Shown one piece after another: positions 1-6,943 of a DNA stretch of 10,880 nucleotides. Source of the DNA: Dehalococcoidia bacterium UBA1332 (GTDB taxonomy: Bacteria; Chloroflexota; Dehalococcoidia; Lucifugimonadales; Lucifugimonadaceae); assembly GCA_002306745.1 (NCBI GenBank), contig DBSW01000008.1:1-10880 (forward strand), in the 5' to 3' direction. Both the position numbers and the translations under genes were made by a program. Within the stretch, counting starts at the first letter, position 1; each line of letters begins with the position of its first letter. The notes under the pieces are model-generated. The model had not been told where the DNA came from. It saw only the letters and a list, made by a program, of their open reading frames with translations, and made no database searches.

Positions 1-3
1 TTT

Positions 4-1173
4 ATGAAAATAACGTCAGTGAAAGCCGTCACAGCAAGTAACACTACACAAGTATCCGATGGTAACGAAGGTGTGGCTCGTAATTATGTGTTTGTGAAAA
101 TCCAGACGGATGAAGGGATTGTCGGTTGGGGGGAGTCCACTATTGGTCCTCTTGCTGTAGCTACACTAATCGATGAGCTTGGTGCATTGCTTGTTGGGGA
201 GGACCCTTGGCAAATAGAAAAACACTGGCAAACTCTTTACCACTATCAGCATTCGCTCAGAGGCGGTGCTATTCAAATGTCTGCGATCAGTGGCATTGAA
301 ATTGCTCTATGGGATATCAAAGGGCAATCACTAGGCGTTCCAATATATGAACTTCTGGGAGGGAAGATTAGGGATCAGCTCTGGTGTTATGGCCGTTGGG
401 ATGGATTAACTCCCGAGGCTGCTGTAGAGAGAGCGGAGAGCTTTACTTCTCAGGGCATTACTGCTCTCAAAGGTGATCCATTTGATCATAGAGGACTTTT
501 TATTGATCGTGAGTCTGAAAAACGCGCTATAGAAAAGATGCGCCAGGTGCGCGACCACGTGGGTGATGATGTTGAATTGTTAGTTGAAGTCCACGGTAGA
601 TTATCTACATCCGATGCTATAAGGCTAGGTCTTGCCTTGGAAGAGTATCGTCCGTTTATGTACGAAGAGCCTGTTCCACCCCAAAGTCTTGAAGCACTGA
701 AAAAGGTTGCAGATTCAATCAACATACCGATTGCTACTGGAGAACGGCTGTTTACAAAATGGGATTATGCAGACTTGTTCCCTCTGCAAGCAGTGGCACT
801 AATCCAACCTGACATCGTGCAGGCTGGAGGGATGATGGAATTAAAGAAAATTGCCGCTATGGCTGAGGCACATTTTGTTGGGTTCCAACCTCATAATCCA
901 TATGGTCCTATATGTACTATCGCTTCACTACATCTTGATGCTTGCACTCCGAATTTCCTTATTCAGGAAGGTGGATTGCATTCCTGGTATCAAGATGCAG
1001 TAATTGGAGATTTTCCAAAACAGAAAAACGGTTTTCTTCCGATCACCACTACCCCCGGACTTGGAGTAGCCATAGATGAGGAATGGGTAGCGAAAAATCC
1101 TTGGGATTCGAAAGCCTACTGGTCATTTGATCCTGGGGTCATAGACCCGCGACAGCAAGTTGCATGGCCGTGA
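4..1173 (+). CDS. Mandelate racemase / galactonate dehydratase-like enolase-superfamily enzyme
   Basis: This 389-aa protein is a full-length member of the mandelate racemase group of the enolase superfamily, probably a cytoplasmic Mg-dependent sugar-acid dehydratase. An N-terminal capping domain (about 1-120, with the segment WDIKGQSLG near 103-111) is followed by the TIM-barrel. Candidate metal ligands are E195 (in VEVHGR), E221 (in EEP) and E247 (in TGERLF). H197 and H297 (in QPHNP) are the likely acid/base pair, with D270 in QPD. The spacing matches E. coli D-galactonate dehydratase as I recall its numbering (D183, H185, E209, E235, H285), at a constant offset of 12. The difference is that the first ligand is Glu, not Asp. 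The gene starts 3 bases into the window, so its ribosome site is not visible, but MKITSVKAV is a normal N-terminus for the family. It probably leads an operon with the next two genes, 20 bp downstream. The exact substrate (galactonate or another aldonate) cannot be read from sequence; the family call is secure. Confidence 0.93.
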   Translation: MKITSVKAVTASNTTQVSDGNEGVARNYVFVKIQTDEGIVGWGESTIGPLAVATLIDELGALLVGEDPWQIEKHWQTLYHYQHSLRGGAIQMSAISGIEIALWDIKGQSLGVPIYELLGGKIRDQLWCYGRWDGLTPEAAVERAESFTSQGITALKGDPFDHRGLFIDRESEKRAIEKMRQVRDHVGDDVELLVEVHGRLSTSDAIRLGLALEEYRPFMYEEPVPPQSLEALKKVADSINIPIATGERLFTKWDYADLFPLQAVALIQPDIVQAGGMMELKKIAAMAEAHFVGFQPHNPYGPICTIASLHLDACTPNFLIQEGGLHSWYQDAVIGDFPKQKNGFLPITTTPGLGVAIDEEWVAKNPWDSKAYWSFDPGVIDPRQQVAWP

Positions 1174-1193
1174 CCGATTAACAGAGACAGCAA

Positions 1194-1493
1194 ATGGAGT
1201 ACGACTTATATAGTCCCGTCATTATGAAACGTCAGAGATTGTTATACCTCAATGCAGTATCCCGCAGCGTCCGCGCAGCAGTGATTGGTTTTGCTATACA
1301 TGAGCCTTATGCCTCAGATTCGCCTCAGGTGGAGGTTGGTGCTGAGATGCCTTATGGCACCGTACATGAAGCAATTTTGGATGGATGGGTAGTGGTTCAT
1401 TTTCCTGACCAGCGTCTCGATCTTGAACCCGAACGGGTAGGTGCCTTCGGCTACGAATTCATACTGTCTCAGATGGAGGGTATGGATGAATAA
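1194..1493 (+). CDS. Small conserved-looking protein of unknown function (99 aa)
   Basis: I do not recognise this 99-aa protein. It has no signal peptide, membrane segment or Cys/His cluster, and it looks like a compact soluble domain. A basic N-terminal stretch (KRQRLL around 12-17, RSVR 24-27) is followed by an acidic, beta-rich second half with GTVHEAILDGW (55-65), VVVHFP (66-71) and GYEFILSQME (86-95). Evidence that it is a real gene is positional. It starts 20 bp after the dehydratase stop, preceded by a weak AGAG at 1183-1186. Its last codons overlap the start of the dioxygenase by 8 bp (ATGAATAA), an arrangement typical of translational coupling. The GGAGGG that serves the downstream gene lies inside its 3' end. 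It could be an accessory or regulatory partner of the dehydratase or the oxygenase, but that is only inferred from position. An internal ATG at 1224 is an alternative start with no clear ribosome site. Confidence 0.68.
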   Translation: MEYDLYSPVIMKRQRLLYLNAVSRSVRAAVIGFAIHEPYASDSPQVEVGAEMPYGTVHEAILDGWVVVHFPDQRLDLEPERVGAFGYEFILSQMEGMDE

Positions 1494-2355
1494 CAGTAAT
1501 CCGTTTCTCCTAACAGACGACCAGATCGCGTCATTCATTATTGACGGTTATATCATCGTCGAACCTGAACTCCCTGACGGTTACAACCAGGAGATCATCG
1601 ATAAGCTACGTGCTATGCCTGAGAATCCGGGTGAACATATCGTTGAATCTCTACCTGCCCTTAATGACCTATTGAGTAACCCAACTATCGTAGGCACTCT
1701 TACCAGTCTGCTAGGCCATAACTATAAACGTGATCAAGGCGGTCACATTCACATGAATCCTCCGGGTACTCGTGGTCAGCCATGGCACCAAGACGAGAGG
1801 TTTGGCCGTGGGCATCAGGATAGGGACGTTGACGATATCCGCCAACTCATGTTCATGTATTACCCACAGGATGTGGAACCTGATATGGGGCCAACAGTTT
1901 TGTTGCCTGGTAGTCATAGGCGTACGGCCTCACCTGAAAGTATGGTTACGTTAGTGAATCTACGTGGTCAGAAATTTTCAATTGTCAAAGCTGGATCTGT
2001 CTTATTAACGCATTTTGATATCTGGCATGCGGCTACAGGAAACAAGAGTGACCGGGTTCGTTACATGATCAAATTTCCGTTTAGTCGTACTGGTGAAAAC
2101 GCTGAACCATCATGGGATCATCGGTCTTCAAACATTGCGTCGGTGCGGCAGCGCCTTGATGGAGAACATCCTTCCCTTTTGTCCAGAAATGAGTACGAGA
2201 CGGATCACACTCTTCGTGTACGAACATGGAACAACATAGCCGGGAGTGCTGTAATGCAACTCAAGTCAGGTGAACATCTGGGTGGCCCTTGGCCTGAGTC
2301 GGGCGGCGCAACGACGGCATCTCGCCGACGTAGGGATATGCCTCAACTCGGATAA
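1486..2355 (+). CDS. Phytanoyl-CoA dioxygenase (PhyH) family Fe(II)/2-oxoglutarate oxygenase
   Basis: This 289-aa cytoplasmic enzyme belongs to the PhyH family of non-haem iron, 2-oxoglutarate-dependent oxygenases, which hydroxylate organic substrates with succinate and CO2 as co-products. The facial triad is visible: H101 and D103 in PWHQDERF, and H181 in DIWHAATGN. R192 lies 11 residues after H181, the spacing seen for the 2-oxoglutarate-binding Arg in human PAHX. The PGSHRR segment (141-146) is another family hallmark. I start it at ATG 1486, preceded by GGAGGG at 1475-1480 with 5 bp spacing, rather than at an in-frame GTG at 1441, because the earlier start adds 15 residues that resemble nothing and overlap the upstream gene heavily. 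It overlaps the 99-aa gene by 8 bp. The C-terminus (about 270-285) is Gly/Arg-rich and probably disordered. Bacterial PhyH enzymes act on very varied substrates, so no specific substrate is claimed. Confidence 0.92.
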   Translation: MNNSNPFLLTDDQIASFIIDGYIIVEPELPDGYNQEIIDKLRAMPENPGEHIVESLPALNDLLSNPTIVGTLTSLLGHNYKRDQGGHIHMNPPGTRGQPWHQDERFGRGHQDRDVDDIRQLMFMYYPQDVEPDMGPTVLLPGSHRRTASPESMVTLVNLRGQKFSIVKAGSVLLTHFDIWHAATGNKSDRVRYMIKFPFSRTGENAEPSWDHRSSNIASVRQRLDGEHPSLLSRNEYETDHTLRVRTWNNIAGSAVMQLKSGEHLGGPWPESGGATTASRRRRDMPQLG

Positions 2356-2462
2356 CTGGTACTCAACATCTGTCATCTGTCGGTGATATTGCTCTGGCAT
2401 ATACCGAGGCTAGAGTTGTTTGTTGATTTGCGACTTTAAGGTCTCAAATTTTAAACAATTAT

Positions 2463-2509
2463 TAGCTGAGCGTATATCGCATTCTTGTTAAATGTTTTAA
2501 ATAGCTGAG
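2463..2509. repeat. Pair of 8-bp direct repeats (TAGCTGAG) in the intergenic gap
   Basis: The octamer TAGCTGAG occurs at 2463-2470 and again at 2502-2509, 39 bp apart start to start, in the AT-rich gap upstream of the solute-binding protein gene. A spacing near four helical turns would place both copies on one DNA face, so they could be operator half-sites. Two 8-mers in an AT-rich 250-bp region could also be chance. Otherwise the gap (2356-2606) shows no gene and no convincing terminator for the dioxygenase operon. Confidence 0.2.
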
Positions 2510-2549
2510 AATTTACATTAAACAACATCTTGAATAATGAAATAAATAT

Positions 2550-2577
2550 TTGACTTATAGAGTGGGGGGAGTATGTT
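2550..2577 (+). promoter_or_regulatory. Candidate sigma-70-type promoter for the transporter gene
   Basis: TTGACT at 2550-2555 resembles a -35 box (5 of 6), and TATGTT at 2572-2577 resembles a -10 box (4 of 6), with a 16-bp spacer. Transcription would begin near 2584, shortly before the AAGGAG at 2592-2597 that serves the TTG start at 2607, giving a short leader. The upstream flank is strongly AT-rich. This is a consensus match by eye only; the G-run in the spacer is atypical. Confidence 0.35.
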
Positions 2578-2606
2578 GTCTCGAATTCATTAAGGAGTTA
2601 TTTGAT

Positions 2607-4538
2607 TTGAATATCTATACATTGCGATTTATTGCAGTTTCATTGCTTGCACTTGCTGCTTTAGCTTTAGTGGCATGTGGAGGCGAAACGACAACAACTG
2701 TTGTTGAAACGGTTGTGGTTGAAAAAGAAATTGTGGTTGAAGTCGAAAAAGAAGTTGTTAAGGAAGTAGAGAAGGTCGTAGAAAAGGAAGTTGTAGTGGT
2801 TGCCACTGCCGCAGCTTACGGATCAGGGCCTGGCTCTCGAGCTTTTGCTGAACCACAAGCGCCGGAAGCCCCAAAGCAACGATCTGGAACACTTATTGTA
2901 GAAGCGCCGCGTTTGTCTGGATCATGGGGTACTTCAAGACCGTATGACGGGTTCACCAGTGACAACTACGGTATCGCTGATCCGCTAATTTACGCAGACC
3001 CAGAAGATATTCCACTTCGGGGAACATTCAATCCTACTATTTCTCTAGTAAACGGCTGGAAGGTCGCTGGCGATGGTAGCTCGATTATCTTCGACCTCCG
3101 CCCTGGGGTGGCATTCCATCACGGGCAGGGCGTCGTTACAGCAGAGGACGTAGCCTGGAGTTTTAATGATGCATTAGCCGAAGGAAATACCAACGGCCGA
3201 TCAGGATTCGTCGGCGAGTGGATGGGTGAATGGGAAGCTATTGACAGTAGCACTGTCAAGATGAATGTGATTGAAGGTGCAACACTAAGTCCAGTTTGGC
3301 TGCTTGAGCTTTCTAACACTTGGCGTCAGACGCTCACTGTAACTTCTAAGGATTACAACCTTAATAATCCTGATGAAGCAGCGTTAAAGAAGGTTGGTAC
3401 CGGTCCATTCGAACTTGTTGACTGGGCTGTTGATGATTATGCCGATTTGCAGGCTGTACCTGGAGCTCACTATCGTGCAACTCCGAGCATTGACAAGATG
3501 AAGATCATTGCTATGGGAGATTCTCAGGTAAAGGTTGCTGCTTTCAAGACTGGCGAAGTCGACATTGTGAACCTCGGTTCACAGTACATTGGTGACGCGG
3601 TTGACGCAGTGGACGGTGCATACATCCAGAAACTCGGTGAAGGATCGACTTTGCACATGTATATGGCTGGTAACTTCTGGCAGCAGACGCATCCTACGAC
3701 GGGTGACCAACTGTATCCCAGAGAGGGTCTGTTAGTTGATTCGGATCATCCATGGATTGGTGACCCTTATGCTGATGGTTGTGACCCAGACAACCTTTTT
3801 GCAACGGTGCCGCCAGCAAACCCAGCTTGTGACAACATGGAAAATGCCCGACTTGTGCGACATGCGCTAGCGATGGCGATTGACCGTGATGCGATCAATG
3901 AGATTGTTGGGCTTGGTAACACTCCACCAGCTCACACATTCACAGGCTTTAGCAGTGCTAACCCTGAGTGGAAAGATGACTGGGCGATCAAGTACGATCC
4001 TGAAGCTGCTAAAGCTAACCTAGCAAAAGCAGGTGTTCCTGAAGGCTTCAAGATGAAGGCCTGGATTGTTCCAGATGCTTCTTCTTTGCCGCCGGACATT
4101 GCTGAAGCCGCTGTTCAATTCTGGGTTGATGAACTCGGATTAGACGTTGAAGTCGAATCAACAAATTACGCTGCACGCCGACCAACACTGATCGGACGTA
4201 GCATCAGTATTCCGTTCCATCACCACATGAACGCTGGTTATGCCGATGAGCCTAAGGGTAGGTTGGTATCAGCTTCTAAGGGTGGAGCTAACCGTGGAAT
4301 CGAATTACCTAACCCGGTACTCGATAAAACATACTTGGCTAACCTCTCAGAGGGAGACGCAGCTAAGCGAATTGCCAACAACATCTGGATGGAAGACTAC
4401 ATGAGCTATTGGATGCTCAATGTCCCGATGGTGTACAAGACTGCTTTGGTTGCGGTGAGTGGACGAGTAAGCGAATGGAATCCGTACACCGAAACGTTTG
4501 GTAATCAGAACAGTTTCGAGACAGTCGTTCTAAAATAG
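2607..4538 (+). CDS. Family-5 (peptide/nickel/oligosaccharide-type) ABC transporter solute-binding lipoprotein
   Basis: This 643-aa protein is the extracytoplasmic receptor of a Dpp/Opp-type ABC importer (SBP_bac_5 family). A hydrophobic signal segment (about 8-22) ends in the lipobox LVAC, so C24 would be lipidated and anchor it to the membrane. Residues 32-66 form a Val/Glu/Lys-rich linker of VEKE-type repeats, a habit of Chloroflexota lipoproteins. The binding domain runs from about 94 to the end. Family features include the segment FDLRPGVAFHHG (162-173), the TGPFEL stretch (265-270) and VRHALAMAIDRDAI (417-430), just after two Cys (C392, C408) that might form a disulfide. I chose the TTG at 2607: AAGGAG lies at 2592-2597, 9 bp away, and translation from it begins directly with a short n-region and signal peptide. 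The in-frame TTG at 2550 would add 19 residues and overlap the likely promoter. Ligand is unknown; neighbouring sulfatases suggest a sulfated organic compound. Confidence 0.93.
   Translation: MNIYTLRFIAVSLLALAALALVACGGETTTTVVETVVVEKEIVVEVEKEVVKEVEKVVEKEVVVVATAAAYGSGPGSRAFAEPQAPEAPKQRSGTLIVEAPRLSGSWGTSRPYDGFTSDNYGIADPLIYADPEDIPLRGTFNPTISLVNGWKVAGDGSSIIFDLRPGVAFHHGQGVVTAEDVAWSFNDALAEGNTNGRSGFVGEWMGEWEAIDSSTVKMNVIEGATLSPVWLLELSNTWRQTLTVTSKDYNLNNPDEAALKKVGTGPFELVDWAVDDYADLQAVPGAHYRATPSIDKMKIIAMGDSQVKVAAFKTGEVDIVNLGSQYIGDAVDAVDGAYIQKLGEGSTLHMYMAGNFWQQTHPTTGDQLYPREGLLVDSDHPWIGDPYADGCDPDNLFATVPPANPACDNMENARLVRHALAMAIDRDAINEIVGLGNTPPAHTFTGFSSANPEWKDDWAIKYDPEAAKANLAKAGVPEGFKMKAWIVPDASSLPPDIAEAAVQFWVDELGLDVEVESTNYAARRPTLIGRSISIPFHHHMNAGYADEPKGRLVSASKGGANRGIELPNPVLDKTYLANLSEGDAAKRIANNIWMEDYMSYWMLNVPMVYKTALVAVSGRVSEWNPYTETFGNQNSFETVVLK
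2700..2804 (+). repeat. Low-complexity VEKE-type repeat encoding the lipoprotein linker
   Basis: This stretch encodes residues 32-66 of the solute-binding protein as degenerate iterations of units such as VVEKE, VEVEKE and VVKEVEK. The DNA units (variants of GTTGAAAAAGAA) differ mostly by synonymous changes, so the peptide pattern is kept while the DNA drifts. It presumably forms an extended, charged spacer that holds the binding domain away from the membrane. Such spacers make this region prone to length variation and to spurious open frames on the opposite strand. Confidence 0.8.
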
Positions 4539-4563
4539 GCTCGACTACGGTAAGCATGGATTT

Positions 4564-4599
4564 CTCTGGCCGGCGACGTTAATTCGTCGTCGGCCAGAG
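4564..4599 (+). terminator. Strong hairpin: terminator or 3'-end stabiliser after the solute-binding protein gene
   Basis: A 15-bp stem pairs 4564-4578 with 4585-4599 around a 6-nt TTAATT loop, with 14 Watson-Crick pairs and one G-T (4573/4590). It starts 25 bp after the solute-binding protein stop codon. The following tract (TCTTTAGATTT) is T-rich but broken, so termination may be partial. In many importer operons a hairpin at this place lets the binding protein be made in excess over the membrane components. Either full termination or read-through with 3' protection fits. Confidence 0.8.
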
Positions 4600-4649
4600 T
4601 CTTTAGATTTATCTCATAAAAACGAATATTTATCCTGGAGATGTGCTCG

Positions 4650-5954
4650 ATGAGTGAACGACGTCCCAACATAGTCCTAATAATGTCTGATGACCTTGGT
4701 TACGAGGTAATCGGATGTAACGGTGGAACTTCTTACCAGACCCCAGTATTGGACGAAATGGCGTCGAACGGAGCTCGATTTGAAAATGCACACGTACAGC
4801 CTTTGTGCACACCAACTCGTGTACAGCTAATGACCGGTAAATACAACTTTCGCAATTACATCGGATTCGGTCTGATGGCGCCCGATGAAGTCACTTTCGG
4901 TCATATTTTCTCTGATGCTGGTTACAAGACATGCATATCTGGTAAGTGGCAGCTTTACTCTTACCGATTTCCTGAAGAGGAAGGGGCAGAGTTTAGAGGC
5001 AAAGGTCAGAAAATCGAAGATGCGGGCTTCGACGAATATTGTGTGTGGCATGCCCACCATACTGAGCAAAAAGGATCTCGTTACAAAGATCCTGTTATAT
5101 ACCAGAATGGGTCCTACCTTAAAGACACCGATGGGCAGCTCGGTGATGATATTTTCGCTGATTACGCCATAGATTTTATGGAGAAAAACAAAGACGAAGA
5201 GTTCTTCATATACTATCCAATGGCGCTAACTCATCGACCATTTGAACCAATGCCCGGTGATCCTGAGTTCGATTCATTTGAGCCACAACCAAACAAAACT
5301 CTTGGAGCTTTAACCAGAGAGTCTGACGATTGGGATGATCCTCCACGGCACTATAAATCGATGGTTGAATACCATGACAAAGTTATAGGCAGAGTTAACG
5401 CAAAACTTCATGAACTTGGGATAGCAGATAACACACTGGTGATATATGTCGGTGACAACGGATCACCCCAAGAAGTGTGTTCAATAGTTCATAGCCACAC
5501 AGAGATTTGTGGCGGTAAATCGCTATCGCTCGACCGAGGTACGCATGTACCTCTGATATGCAGCTGGCCTGGAACAATCGCTGCAGGTTCTGTGCCTACA
5601 GATTTGGTAGATTCATCGGACTTTCTGCCGACTATCTTGGATGTTGCGGGTATAACACCACCTGAAGACTACTTCATGGATGGTAGGTCGTTCTTACCAC
5701 AACTAAAAGGTGATAAAGGAAATCCTAGGGATTGGATGTTCTTTCATTTCGACAAAGACGCAAAGGGTGAGAAGGATCCTGGGTTTAGGCGTTACGTCAG
5801 GGGCCAGCGTTGGAAACTGTATGAGACCGGTTTACTTTATGACACAGAAGTTGACCCCGAGGAATTATCTCCGTTCAAAACAGATTCTGATACAGCTGAA
5901 AGTGCCTCAGCACGTGCGGAGTTGCACCCAGTTTTTGCACAGATGGTGCGATAA
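4650..5954 (+). CDS. Type I (formylglycine-dependent) sulfatase, paralogue 1
   Basis: This 434-aa enzyme hydrolyses sulfate esters using a formylglycine made from a Cys. The signature is C53-T-P-T-R57 followed by LMTG (60-63). Calcium-site candidates are D14 and D15 (MSDD), D269 and N270 (GDNG). Sulfate-binding candidates are K99 (GKW), H195 (LTHRPFEP) and K290 (GGK). Q101 stands where arylsulfatase A has a catalytic His in GKWH. There is no signal peptide: the protein opens directly with the strand RPNIVLIMSDD, so it should be cytoplasmic. I start at ATG 4650, 9 bp after GGAG (4637-4640); an ATG at 4641 abuts that site directly, and the paralogue at 7870 begins at the equivalent residue. It lies between the hairpin and the permease genes, 69 bp upstream of the first permease, which suggests it acts on the imported compound. 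About 94 of the first 100 residues match the second sulfatase. Substrate subfamily cannot be assigned. Confidence 0.93.
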   Translation: MSERRPNIVLIMSDDLGYEVIGCNGGTSYQTPVLDEMASNGARFENAHVQPLCTPTRVQLMTGKYNFRNYIGFGLMAPDEVTFGHIFSDAGYKTCISGKWQLYSYRFPEEEGAEFRGKGQKIEDAGFDEYCVWHAHHTEQKGSRYKDPVIYQNGSYLKDTDGQLGDDIFADYAIDFMEKNKDEEFFIYYPMALTHRPFEPMPGDPEFDSFEPQPNKTLGALTRESDDWDDPPRHYKSMVEYHDKVIGRVNAKLHELGIADNTLVIYVGDNGSPQEVCSIVHSHTEICGGKSLSLDRGTHVPLICSWPGTIAAGSVPTDLVDSSDFLPTILDVAGITPPEDYFMDGRSFLPQLKGDKGNPRDWMFFHFDKDAKGEKDPGFRRYVRGQRWKLYETGLLYDTEVDPEELSPFKTDSDTAESASARAELHPVFAQMVR

Positions 5955-6023
5955 GAGCGTGGGTAAATAAATAGATATACACTCAGGCTAATAAAAAAAG
6001 GTTAAACGGAAGAGTTAAGATAT

Positions 6024-6941
6024 TTGGTTAAGTTTTTCGTAAGAAGAATAAGTTTCGCAGCACTTGTCCTATTGCTGATATCGATATTCGTATTTTCGTT
6101 GTCGCGGGCTAGTGGTGACCCTCGAAATGTGTATCTTGATGAATACGCGACCGATGAAATGTACGAAGCTTGGGGCGTAAAGCTTGGTCTGGATAAACCC
6201 CTTTATATCCAGTACCTAACATGGCTAGGCGATGTTGTAAGAGCTGACTTCGGTGAATCTCTCTACCATAACCGCCCGCCATATGACCTCATTAAGGAGC
6301 GTTTGCCGGCTACTATTTCACTGGCTGCTATAGCTTTTTGTTGGGCACTTTTAGTGGGTATTCCACTAGGGGTTCTTTCAGCTGTAAAACGTGGGACTTT
6401 CGCAGATTACTTTGCTAGAGGCTTCGCCTTGCTGGGCCAGGCCATGCCTGTGTTCTGGGTCGCATTGATGGCCATATTGATATTCGCTGTTGAATTGGGC
6501 TGGTTGCCGACCAGTAGAAGGGGTGGGCTCAACAGCTACATCATGCCTGCACTGTGTCTTGGATGGTTACCCGCAGCTGCATTGCTCAGAATCACTAGGG
6601 GGTCGATGTTGGAAATCCTTGATGGCGAGTTCATTAAGTTGGCCAGAGCAAAAGGTGTATCACCCACTGTAGTGATTTGGAAACACGCGTTTAGGAATGC
6701 TTTGATCGCTCCGGTGACGCTTGCGGCTATCATCATCGCCTCATTTTTGACCGGAACTGTTGTTATTGAAGCTGTATTCGCGTGGCCGGGTCTTGGAGGA
6801 CTTTCTATAGATGCCATCAAAAACAATGATTTCCCTATGATGGCAGCGATAATTCTTATGTTTGGTGTGTTTTACCTTTTGGCTAACATGCTTGTTGACC
6901 TGCTGTATATGGTTCTCGACCCACGGGTTAGGGTGGAATAG
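6024..6941 (+). CDS. ABC transporter permease, DppB/OppB type
   Basis: This 305-aa inner-membrane permease forms the transport channel with the next gene. A first membrane helix (about 9-27) is followed by a large extracytoplasmic loop with the DppB-type segments LGLDKPLYIQYLTW (54-67) and DFGESL (75-80). Five further helices lie near 97-120, 135-157, 172-190, 230-253 and 272-297. The ATPase-contacting EAA-type loop is EFIKLARAKG (202-211) continuing to NALIAP (225-230). The C-terminal LDPRVR is typical of the family. The start is a TTG: the frame opens after a stop at 6003-6005, no other start codon occurs before the first helix, and a GGAAGAG lies at 6008-6014. The stop is 2 bp before the next permease, so the two are surely cotranscribed. 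No ATPase gene is nearby in the window. Confidence 0.93.
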   Translation: MVKFFVRRISFAALVLLLISIFVFSLSRASGDPRNVYLDEYATDEMYEAWGVKLGLDKPLYIQYLTWLGDVVRADFGESLYHNRPPYDLIKERLPATISLAAIAFCWALLVGIPLGVLSAVKRGTFADYFARGFALLGQAMPVFWVALMAILIFAVELGWLPTSRRGGLNSYIMPALCLGWLPAAALLRITRGSMLEILDGEFIKLARAKGVSPTVVIWKHAFRNALIAPVTLAAIIIASFLTGTVVIEAVFAWPGLGGLSIDAIKNNDFPMMAAIILMFGVFYLLANMLVDLLYMVLDPRVRVE

Positions 6942-6943
6942 TC

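Noticed and set aside
1441..1485. GTG at 1441 as start of the PhyH gene
   Set aside because: It would add 15 residues unlike the family and a 53-bp overlap, whereas ATG 1486 has GGAGGG 5 bp upstream.
2341..2417. Possible terminator after the PhyH gene (CAACTC and GAGTTG about 60 bp apart)
   Set aside because: The arms are 6 bp, widely separated, and not followed by a T-tract matching a compact hairpin; too weak to call.
2550..2606. TTG at 2550 as start of the solute-binding protein
   Set aside because: It would put 19 extra residues before the signal peptide and coincide with a candidate -35 box; TTG 2607 has AAGGAG at proper distance.
2615..2806. Minus-strand frame encoding a Thr/Ser-rich repeat peptide
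   Set aside because: It is the reverse complement of the VEKE-type linker repeat in the solute-binding protein; the repeat alone keeps the frame open.
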